Shown piece after piece: positions 11,701 to 23,700 of a stretch of DNA of 64,000 bases. A model generated the notes under the pieces. That model was not told the DNA's origin. It searched no databases and worked only from the letters and a program-made list of their open reading frames with translations. The stretch covers positions 32,208,501-32,272,500 of the forward strand of contig NC_092568.1 of the NCBI RefSeq assembly GCF_037975245.1, in the 5' to 3' direction. Made by a program: the position numbers and the translations under genes. Source of the stretch: Apostichopus japonicus. Its lineage: Eukaryota; Echinodermata; Holothuroidea; Aspidochirotida; Stichopodidae. Each line of letters begins with the position of its first letter. Position 1 is the stretch's first letter.

Positions 11701-14700
11701 GAGAGAAAGTCGCACGGACACCAATCTTCAGTTGCGTAAGATGGTTCACGAGGCCAACAACAGGTGGGACGACGTGGCCAGGAGGTGCAATAAGGTGTTA
11801 CGGAGGATGAAGGCCCTCCTGACTCAGAAGGAGGAGTTTGATAGTACCAGGGAGAGCATGATTGTCTGGTTAACCGAGATGGATCTACAACTCACCAATG
11901 TTGAACACTTCTCTGAATCGGAAGTATCCATTAAAGTCAAACAGATGAAAGTAAGTATTCTGGAGTTTGAAACTTGAGTCAGTTTTGAGTATTTTACACC
12001 CTCCCCCCACAACCTCAGCTTCCCTCCCCCCACAACCTGAGCTTCCCCCTCCCCCAGGACTTTCTTCAAGTGGCGTGTCCTACATTTGAGTTCGTTTAAG
12101 TTTTAAGTATGCACTAAGATTACCATAAACGCGATCATATTTTTCTATTACGGCCAAGGAAAAAACTCACTTTTGTCGTTCAAACTCTCTTCACCTGAAG
12201 ATCTAAGATAACTTAAGGAGGTCAAGAATGTAAATCATTGATACATATATTTATGCATCCAAGCATGATTATATTATATGTATCCCATCAGATCTTGGGA
12301 CAGTAATGGTATCATTTTGCTAACCTTTCCTAGCCCGTGTTTAGATGGTAAGATAACTTAAGGAGGTCAAGAATGTAAATCATTGATGCATATATTTATG
12401 CATCCAAGCATGATTATATTATATGTATCCCATCAGATCTTGGGACAGTAATGGTATCATTTTGCTAACCTATCCTGGCCCGTTTTAGATGGTAAGGATT
12501 AGGATTAGTCTGATAAGGATTAGTCTGATTTCTTCAGAAACAGACTTTTAATGTCTATTCCAAACCAATTGAGACAGTTAGTCCCCTCCGACTAAAACCT
12601 GAATCCTTCTTATTTCCTTATAAACATAAACTTTCCTTTGAGGATGTCTCTCACCATCATGTGTTAGCAATTATTGTAATGTAATTGTTAAAATCTTTCC
12701 TCAACCATTTTTCTGCTTATTTTACAGGCCTTCCAGCAAGAGATTGAACTCAACAGATCCCGAATGGATGAGATCGATGACTTCTCGAAAGGACTGATGC
12801 AGAGATGTGACCCATCGGATGCAGCTACCATTCAGGAAGACTTAGATGACCTACATCGGTATGCGGATGAGGTCTTTGCAAGGGTTAGCAGATTCCAGAA
12901 GAAATTACAGAGGTTATCATTTGCAGAGGTAAATGAGAAATTAAGCTATAACAAATTTGTTTTTATTGAATTGAAACGATTAAAACATCATTTTTAAGTA
13001 ATTCAATTTTCAGTGTCCATTTATCTGTTATTTTAATTTGTAATGAGTAGTTGTGGTTCTTAATGGGAAAATTAGCAAACTGAATTAATTACGTAACAGA
13101 AGAAAGGGTCAAATTGTGAAATTTTATCTCGGCTTGTGTGGGCATTGGAGCCTAGACAAGTTCTAATAAAGACTCAGTTTTGACTAATACATATGTACTA
13201 TTATAAAAGTATAGAGCTGCTTGCAAATTAATAGCAAGAATGCATACATTGACTTAAGGAGTAACTGATGCAATGGGCCAGTGTTGAGGTATGCAAACTT
13301 GATGATTTTGTCCCCAGAATTTTGTCTCGTGGCAGAAGAAATCGTTGTTTTTCATCTTTTCCGAGTGTTCACAGTTATGGAACAACAAGGTCTAACTCAC
13401 ATATTCAGTCTGCATCAAATCACTCAAGAGAATATGATACTGTAACGAGAATCATTAATTATAACATACTTTATTTTACTGTTTTTGCTGCTACTGCATT
13501 TGTGATTAACTACCAGAGATTTTTTTGTATGCAGGTCACATTTGTTGTAGTTTGTACATGTATCATTAACTCTATAACCATATTACCAATTTCACCCCAA
13601 CTTGTTATCTGGATTTCTCAGACCATTGATGTATTTTTATAACACACTTGAGATCGGATTGGTTACAGTAGAGTAAGAGTATATTTGATTTTACATTAAT
13701 GTAGTTAATCATAGAGTGAATTGTGTCATTAACTTTTTAAGTATCACCAATTCTCCCAACCCGCCTCTCTCGTCTAAAGCCAAGCGATGATGAAGCTGAC
13801 AGTTTTGCAGAACTTCTTCCAAGTGCTGTTCTCAGCGAGGTCAGAGATGGAGTTATTATTTAGTTGTCTCTCTCTCTCTGTCTCTCTTTGCTAGATGTTT
13901 CATTAGCTCGATGGTCCACTCTTTCCTCTCCTCATAGTCGTTTCTCGTTGATGTTGTATTTTCCTCGCTGATATTCAGGGCAAATTTTTAAAGGGTTTTT
14001 TTTTCTGGTTGTCCCTTGGATCACCAAGCCTTATGTTTCTGGTTGTCTGAAAAGCAAAGGGGTTGGTTGTCCAAAATAACAAAGACCAATATGTACACTG
14101 TAGGAGAGATGTGTGTTGTCAGTGAATAGCTAGAACACCAGCTGTAGGGGGTGATACCAATTAATTATTATACCTTTTTGGAGGTATGTACTTTCACTGC
14201 AAACTGAATTTGATGTAAAACAACTAGTCTTCCCTCGGACAACCTCCAAAGCTGATTTGGGTTGTCCGGACAGAAATTTGGTTGTCTAGGACGACCGAAT
14301 GACCCTTTGCACTGGTGTTGATGAACAATGCAAATCTGGTTTTTAAGATTAAAGATTGTGTATTAGTCAAAATGTTAAGAATATGGATATTGTTAGTAGG
14401 TCCTGTGTTGCAAACTTAGGCCTTCAATAAGGGTTCGTTTGAAGCCTGACGAACTTACTAGTCTTAATGAGAAGGTTTGTGTTCATCCACAATCATCACA
14501 TGGATAGGCTTACAAGTGAGCTTCAGTTGTCATCCTAACACTTGGGAATACTAAACTAAACTAACTGGCTTACCATGCTACTGTAGTTGCATGAATTTGA
14601 ATAAGACACAGAAAAAAGAATGACAACCTTTCCTGACCTCATCCCTGATTTAGCATCCTTCCTCTAGCCCTGGGGTAGGGTCACTAAGATGCTCAATATT

Positions 14701-17700
14701 TTTACATTAGAAACTTTCAAGTACAGAATAATTAAAAAAATGGTGTTGAGTAGCATTGCTGTGATCCACTTTCCAATCCTACTCTCCTTTCAGTATTGTC
14801 ATTAAGCTTATCATTATTGTCCTAAATTTTCTGGAGACACAAGAATGAATACAGGTCTATCTTTTTCTCTACTACTAATTGCTCAAATGTTCGCCCTCCC
14901 TCGAACCAGATGATGACAGATGGAAACTTTGGGAACGTTCTGTTGCAAAGTTTTTCCTAAATTTTTGGGGCCTATTTACAAGGAAACTAATTTTGACTAT
15001 GCTTTTAAGTTACCAGCTATGACAAAATTTGCCATGAGTCGATCCTAATTCGCTTTAAAGATCTATTAACAGGAAACATGGGGATGAACATAGTTCTCAA
15101 TATGTAACTTTTAAATTCAGGGTGAAAAAGCTTCCTAAGTTTAATGTGTTCAACATTGCATTTTGGAAAGTTGTGTCTCACAAAATTAAGGGTTTGCTTG
15201 TACACACACGTACAGTATCCTTTATCATGAAATGCACATGAAGTTTCATGGGTGTCATCCTATAGAAATTGGTTTTGTGTAAAAATAAGAGGGCCTGACG
15301 TTTCAATCCTAGCAGGATGTTCTTCAGAGGCTGAGCGTATCTTACAGTAACAGAAGGGACAAATACACACACAGAATACAGATAGGTTAATGAGCAGGGT
15401 GAAGACAAAAGAGAAAGATGTAAGAGGATTAGTAGACAAAGGATGGAGAGAAGAAAGAGTGTAGGGATGCACCGGATATCCGGTCCGGCCGGACTATCCG
15501 GCCGGATAGTGAGCAATGTTCCGGTTCCGGTTCCGGCCGGATATTTTTCAAAATCCGGCCGGATCTTTCTCAAAATCTGGCTGGATCTTTTTCAAAATCT
15601 GGCCTGAATTTCCTTAAAAAGGTGTTGGTATTAACTTAAATAAATGTAAACTATTTCCAAAAAATAATAAAAACATTCAAAGTAAGGAAAAATTAGGTTT
15701 AACATGTTTAATTTAATTTTCTCAATGGTCTGACCCACTGTTTCTAAAGATGAACCAAAATAATACTCCTTGTTTCATACTTCTACTTCTTATTAATGAT
15801 TTTCTTTTGTGTAATGAAAAATCCGGTTCCGGCCGGATTTTATCCGGCCGGATTTCATGTACTATCCAGCAAAATCCGGTTCCGGCTGGATCCAAAAATT
15901 TGGATCCGGTGCATCCCTAAAAGAGTGTGTATTTGTGTGTGTATTTGTCCCTTCTGTTACTGTTACTTTAGCCTCTGAAGAAATCCTGCTAATATGGAAA
16001 TGACAGGCCCTCTTATTTATACACATTCTCTTACACAGGCTATTTAGTGGATAAGTAGTTTGCTAACAGTTTTCTTCTATTTAGAAAATTTGATTATTAT
16101 TCTAACAGTTCTTTCTATGTTTGAAGTTGCATGCTGTGTTGAATGTGTTCACAAATCACTGCTACATGTACTTCGACCCAACAGACTTAAATTAGAACAA
16201 GTTTACTTTCTGGATTTATTCAAAGGTTAAAACCCTCAATGTTAGGATGTATGCAAACAGTCCTTTAGATGAACCGATCGGTTGTGTATTTTGAAACTTG
16301 TGCGTTTTACTTATGTTGCCTGCTTGTTTTCACACGCATGATTCTTTGCTGTGCTATCTGTAGTCTACAAACGAGTGCATGAATATATGTAAATATTATT
16401 CTCCATGTAAGTTGTCTCTTGGTTAAGATGTCTGTTTATGTTCATTGTAAATCATATCTGATGGATATCATGCAAAGAATTCATGGGCAGTAACGTTCAT
16501 ACTGTATGTGCAGTTTTGAGGTGTGTTGGAAATGCCGGAATACTTCCCCTGAACACGATCCACCTCATCATGTATTACTGTCTTCTATTAGATTTAACTT
16601 TGAGAAGCACCTCACAGTGGAATGAAATGAGAAGGAAGATTTAAAAGTGTTCAATAAAATACTTCTTATACATAAAGAGTAAAGCTGCACATTCTTTATG
16701 ATCAGTTATAACCACTTCCAGGAACAATGAAGAAAACATCATTCCATCATTCTATGCCCGTCTTTTATCCTACTCCATTTAGTAAAATTAAAATAACTTT
16801 TGTGTAGAAACGTTTGCACTCTGTGATGTAGACCTAGGCTACCCAGGGTATAGTAAAAGAGAATAGCAAAGCAAAGAAGACACGAACATCCCTTCAGAGT
16901 TTATTAGATATTCCTGGACAGTTCTCATCTTTTCATATTAGTAAAGACCAGTAACTCTTTGGGAAATGGTCTGCTTGGTTTGTAAAATTATAATTAAACA
17001 TCCCATAATTTTCTCTGCCAATTGCATCAAAGAATTAAAAATTCAAACTCTTTGAAAAGAGGTACTCATAGTTATGTAGGTTGTTCAAAAATCTGTGGTT
17101 GAGCCACAGCTAATATATATGTTTACCAAAAGATGACACTGTGGACATTTTGTGGACATTTCAGTTATGTAATCATATTGTTTTCTCTCCGATAACAGCT
17201 CGCAGATATCGACCAGATGTCTTCTGGCGATGATGGGGGCGACTACGAGTACAGTGACTCATCAAGTCGTGATTCTAGCCCCGAGAGAGGAAACAGTCTC
17301 GACCAGGATCGTACATTCCAGCCATTGGTAGTACCACAGGGTGAAGCAGCAACAGCAGCTTATAGTATGTTACCCTCAGTCTCTCAACAACAGTCCAGTA
17401 GGCCTGGTAGCGGCACCCCTCACCACAGGGGCGACTCCGGGAGGCAGACCCCGACTGCAGGGGGAACATTAGAGTGGGACACGTCTTTCGATGGTGCCGA
17501 TGAAACAGATTCCAAATGGAAGTACCGACCAAGGTTAGAGGGATTGAATCAGAAGGACTTGCCCGACTTACTCGAAGAGTGCCAATCAAGAATAGAGGCT
17601 CTTGAAAACAACCTCAGATGTCCGATGCCAACAGGACCAGAGTCGGAGAAAGAGTACGAAGAATTTGTAAGTATGAGATGGTTGGAAGTTTCCTGTTCCC

Positions 17701-20700
17701 TCACATTTGAACAAAGTTCACCAGACAATAGCGATAAAAAACTCTAGCTGCTCATATTCGTAGAGTATGTTGTTAGATTAAGAGAGTGATATGAATGCTA
17801 GAAGTAACAGATCGTTTACATCGTCCACATTATATTGTTTCCTCATTCATGGTTTGCTTTGTGCCAGCAAAGCTTTAAAAGCCTATTTGCACCGTAAAGA
17901 CAAAGTTACAATATTTACACATAATTGAACACCCCTCAACACAATTAAGAGATCTTTAAAGTTACAACAAGTTTGCTACTATACTTAAATGATCATTTCT
18001 TTTATTTACCATTTAATCCAGTATAATTTTGTCTGTAACAAAATTTGATATTCATGTTTTACTGTCTTAATGGCAAATCTTTTGAAAATTTTTCTTGATT
18101 TCATCAATGCTGATCTGACTTTGGTGGACTAAAATAGCAGACTACATACTGTAATTAGGTTCCTTATGATCCTTGCCTTCCATCTCCTCACGTCTAGTAG
18201 GGTTCTGCTAGAATGTGATAAATCACCATCACAAATGTAGACACCAGACTTAGATACGTAAAATGTTAAATGTTACAGTCATCACTCAAACATATTGCTA
18301 TCTGTTGATCCCCAGGCTTCACTTGTAAAGGACTGCAGGGTAAACATTGACGCCTTAGAGAGACATCAACCTGGAGAAGATAATGAAGATGAAGATGAGT
18401 TACTCAGGAGTAGAGCTACAGGTACAGTACCGCTCACATAAAATCGGCCGTGGCATCGTGTATCGTGACAAAATATGAGGAGACTCGAGGAGTCTATCGT
18501 GATATCGTTTCCATTACGCCTATAGCAAGTACCTAACGTGATATCGTGTGTCGCATCGTGGTCGTAATATCGTGATAATGTGTGCATCATTTCACTGGCA
18601 CTGTATCTTATCGTGATGTTATCGTTATAGCGTGAATCACGTTGCAGAACGATCGATCGTTTCATCGTGATTTGAAAGAATTGGGGTAGGCTTCTTCCCG
18701 CAGTAGATGAAATCATCAATTCAACGCAATGTGCAATAGATTTATTGCAAATTCTGATCAAAAAGTTTGGTGTGTCACCAAAATTAAGTGTCAATCGACA
18801 TACAAGTTTCATAATCGCAAAACTAGTACGATACGCCTAATGAACACACTGTAGGCCTACTCATCCAAACTCCTTCATACAAACCCCTTCTTTAAAAAAA
18901 TAGCGGTCGCAAAATATTTTCAGTTTGAACAAAACATTCGTTCTGAACTTCTTGTATGCAAGAATATCAGCCCAGGCTTTAATTGTACTAGCAAATCGTC
19001 CCAAATGTTACGATAGGGTTAATATGCATTTGTAACGCTGAATATAGGCCCACAGTAGCTTTTTCACCGTCCGGGATGCATAGGGTGGCATACTTTAGTA
19101 TGTTTGAACATTGTTTTCACGATCGAATTTTGCAAGATTTTCGAGAAAATTGTTTGCTCAAATAAGCAGTTTCTTTTGCATAGCATCAGTAATTGATATG
19201 ATCCTTATGGCAACCCGTATTGACGCGCACATTAAACATTATACAAAATTGGTCATAACTTCTGTTAGAAGCTTTTTTTATTTAAATGTCATAAAGTCAT
19301 TTAATTGCTTTTGGCCGGACAGTTTTGTATGGTAGCAACCTTACTTTCTGAAAATACTAGACGGTCAAGTTGATCACGAACCTCGTAGAATTTTCAAACC
19401 AGTCCAGACATGTTTAGTTTCACCAAATCCTTCATACCATGCAACAAAAGTATATTTTTTGAATATTTATGTGGTAATACTTGAATTTTTCATTTTGTTC
19501 AAACATGTGTTTAAGCATCATGTAACGTAGTTAAATACACATTCGCTCAAAATGCAATGATTAGGGGTAGACCCAGTATATTTTATGGGTTCCGGCGTGT
19601 CTACGTTCCGACAATTGTTGTTTACTCTGAAGTTCTTTTGACCAATATTTTTGACCAATATGTTTTCGGAGTTCGAACCAAATTTTTTTAAGACCCATAA
19701 TTTTTTGGACCAAAATATTTTGATGACACAAATTGTTTTTACTCTAATTTTTTTTATGACCAATTTTTTTTCGGACAAGCACTATTTGGGTCATAAAAAA
19801 CTCTGGGCCCTTTTATTTTTTGTTTCGTAAATAAAAATTGGCGCGTCCGAAAAAAATTAGTCCCCCCAAACAAATCAGGTCAGAAAAATTGTGGGTCCAA
19901 AAAAGTTGATTCCACAAAAAAAAATTGGGTCCATATAAAATTGAGTCCCCCCCCAAAAAAAAAATTAGGCCGGAAAAAATTTGGGTCCAAAAAAAATGAG
20001 TCCCCCCAAAAAAATCGGGTCCGAAAAAATTGAGTCCCCCCTAATAAATAGTTAGTGAGACAAAATTTGGGTCTAACAAAATTGATTCCACAAAGAAAAT
20101 TTGGGTCCAAAAAAATTGAGTCCCCCCCCCAAAAAAATAACTTAAGCCAGACAAAATTTGGGTAAAAAAAAATGAGTCCCCAAAAAAATTCGGTCCGAAA
20201 AAAATTGAATCCCCCAAAAAATTAGTCAGACAGAATTTGGGTCTAACAAAATTGAGCCCCCCCCCCCAGAAAAAAAAAAAAAAAAAAAAGTTCAAAAAAT
20301 TAGAGTCCAAAAAAATTGTCGGAACTTAAAGAGACGTCGGAACATAGAGACGTCGGAACAGAGTATGTCACCCTTCTTAATACATTGAGAAAATACTAGT
20401 CAAAAATATTTTCTGAAGAAAAACCGTACGATATATTTCACAAATATTGATGCTTAGATAAGTGCTTCCTCACAATCAACGAGCCGCCCCGAAATTCACT
20501 CCGCTTACGTAAAACTTCTATATATATTTATAACACATGGAAAAAACACAAGTTTTTACACACATAATTCCCGTTGACATTGTTTACGGAACATAAGTAG
20601 GTCAACGACATTCGAACTTGGCAACTTGCCCAAGTTTATTGCACCGTGGGAACGACACAACAAATTGTACATGATTGTACATTTTCCCGCCATCTGGACG

Positions 20701-23700
20701 CCCGAGTGTAACTTTTGATGTAATATGCAAATTATTAATGGTACTGTGCGGTTAAAACTCAACCTATTGTGACACATACAAATTTTGGGAAGTTGTTGTA
20801 GATGTTACTTTTGTATCAAATGTTAAGTACTGTATGGTACTATAATTTATAAAAGACGCTTTTCCTCAGGTGGTAGGGAAAAGGGGTATTTCGGTGAACT
20901 CGATCTCTTTGTATAGTATTTGACCATGTACTGTACATGCAGTTTCAATTCTATTTAGTAAGCTGTTCTTCGCATTTTTATCCTTTGTGGATCTTTATTG
21001 GAATAAATTCGAAATGTATTTTTGACGCCAGTATTTAACGGTAAGCATTTTTTAAATTATTGACTGAGCTTCAAAATCCATTTTCTAAAAAGTCGGTTTT
21101 CATGAAGGTTTTATCAAATAATAGCTAGGGTAGGAAAATATTAATTAACCACATAAAAGAAAGTTTTTCTATTATCCAAATAAAATACATGTTTCTCGTA
21201 CTGAGATCTGAAAAAAAAACAGGCTGACGTTTTTCTTCTTTTCATGCGCTAATACTAGTTTGGAATATGTGGCAACCTTAACAAAATAATTTTTAAGGTT
21301 AGATTTCTTGAATCCGAATAGAGACTCGGGAATCAGGAAAAGGGAGGCCCCTTGCGCGGACGATGAAGATGTTTTGTTTTTAACCGGCCCTGCTTCAAAG
21401 TTGTTAGGGTGGAATTTTTTTCCCTTTTCATTCTGTTCGAACCAACGATAAATTATATAAAAAATTAACACAAGAAAGGCTTAGTAGTACTTTATTATTC
21501 TTCAAAATGTTGCCAACTATTCAAAGTAACGTGGAACATAAAATCTACAACTAACACTACTAGTAACAGAAAAGTCGCTATCCGTACGTAACGTTACTGT
21601 TGTTAAATAAAAAGTTAAACGTGTAAAGTTGTGAGCTGACATCAAAAAGTTTTCAAGGCGGAACTCCTGTAAAGATCGATTTTCGCACAGTAGAGTAGGA
21701 ACTTCATGATACACGATATTACGACTTAACGAAATAGCGTGAATAATAAAAACCCAAAGCCCAAACGAAGTTACGAATTGTGTTGCGCTCAGCTTGAAAT
21801 CACGATCTCACGATATAACGTGTTAGCGTGAATGTAGCAGTCATGTTTGCTATCGTGAAGGCTTGGTATCACGATATAGCGTGTGATCGTGGTATATCGT
21901 TATATCGTGGTAGCGTGTACAAATAATTTACAGTAGTCAGGTTTCACGATAGAAAACGATAGAAAAAGATAAGGGCATCACGATACACGATGCCACGGCC
22001 GATTTAATGTGAACGGTACTGTAAAAGTTAAAAGTGAAGTGCCAAAGTAGGATTCCTTACATGTGTGAAGTGCCATAGTAGGATTCCTTACATGTGTGAA
22101 TTCTTTTAAATGAAAAACAAATATGTGGTTTGTGCCTCACTTGCTCAGTCACTCACATTATGTGAATATTGGATGTGAATTAATTACATATTTCTGAAAC
22201 TGTGGTTACTCACATTACATGAATATTGGATGTGAAACTGGTTACTCACATTATGTGAATATTGGATGTGAAACTGGTTACTCACATTACGTGAATATTG
22301 GATGTAAACTGTGGTTCCTCACTTTACGTGAATATTGGATCTTAAACTATGGTTACTCACATTACGTGAATATTGGATGTGAAACTGTGGTTACTCACAT
22401 TACATGAATATTGGATGTGAACTATGATTACTCACATTACGTAAATACTGGATGTGAAACTGGTTACTCACATTACATGAATACTGGATGTGAAACTGGT
22501 TACTCACATCACGTGAATATTGGATGTGAAACTGGTTACTCACATTACGTGAATATTTGATGTGAAACTGTGTTGAATCAGTTTGTATCTGCTTCACAAT
22601 CCTTTATTTCCTGCTTCAAAATCCATCACAAACCCAGATTTTCTTGACTAGTTAGTGACAGTGATTGGTTAATATGCTCGTTGGAACAAGGATAGTTGGG
22701 AAGAATATCCACGGGTAACAATTAAGGCATTGTGTGAGCTGGGTGTTCATCCACATTCACTGTATGAATAGGGTTTTGAAATTAGCTTCTCTATTGGCTT
22801 TATAAGTATTTGGGTTAATTAAATTAAACTTTGAATGTGTAAAACATTACAACAAACATTGATAGACTTCAAGGGATGTCTTAACACTTTGGTCCTATTA
22901 CATTTTTAATAAAGTCAGTGAAACTAAACCACACTACTGTAAGTTCATATATTTGCGTCTTAATACATATTTCAATATGCTAATCTGAAACTGTAAATAT
23001 ATATTTTGTTGTCTCAGCAGAGTTGGCAGAAAGATGGCGAGGCATACAGGATGAATTGGCGGATAAGATGAGTCATTATAAAGACAACAGCAAACAGTGG
23101 CAACAGTTTAAGAAAGACTTCAACAAAATCAACAATTGGCTGGACAAAGCTGAAGATACGCTCAACTCACAGGGTTCTGGTGTCGGTATTGAAGACCTGG
23201 AGGACAGTTTCAGAAAGTACAGGGTAAGAGAGGTTTTGATATTTCAAGAGAAAGATGTAATGGCTTTAAAGTGTGTGAAGACTCGCACAAAAAGAAACGT
23301 CTAGTGCCGGTAATTTGACCTAGTTTCGAATGAGGTGTAACAGAAGTGTTAAACACCACCATCAATCCCAGAAAATACACACACAGCTTGCTACCGTCGG
23401 TAATTAGACACAAGTGTACAGTCAGTACATACAGCTGCGGTCAATACCCACAGCACAGTGTATAAACGATACAGTGATGGACATCTCAGGTCCAGCTAAA
23501 GATAACAATTAAGGTATCACAGAAAGTTAACTTTTTCAGATGGCCGCATGCGGTTTGGGGCAAGTCTTCATGGCCTTTAATAGGAGTAACTAGTTTTGTT
23601 GCTAAGGTGACATCTGCCACATTGCAATTAATCGAGCACTATAAGAATATTCTTGCCTTATTGCAATTTAAATTGAGAAATGGAAATATCATGCATCCAA

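Larger units (their letters stand above)
12929..17198. other. Nesprin intron(s)
   Basis: It contains the possible linker exon at 13742 and the Penelope/hAT complex at 15280-16060. The 124-codon frame at 13268-13642 has no family resemblance, and I leave it out. The rest is featureless. Confidence 0.7.

Noticed and set aside
13268-13642. 124-codon plus frame as a nesprin exon
   Set aside because: It has no heptad or spectrin pattern, hydrophobic AT-rich content, and no suitable acceptor/donor pair in frame.
15178-15573. 131-codon minus-strand frame
   Set aside because: It runs through the hAT MITE end and the Penelope tail, so it is a chance frame in repeats.
19880-20310. Phe/Asn/Gly-rich minus-strand frames
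   Set aside because: They are translations of poly-A and poly-C blocks in the nested repeat.
22219-22597. Repeat-peptide frames on both strands
   Set aside because: They come from the 35-38-bp minisatellite, with no coding signature.
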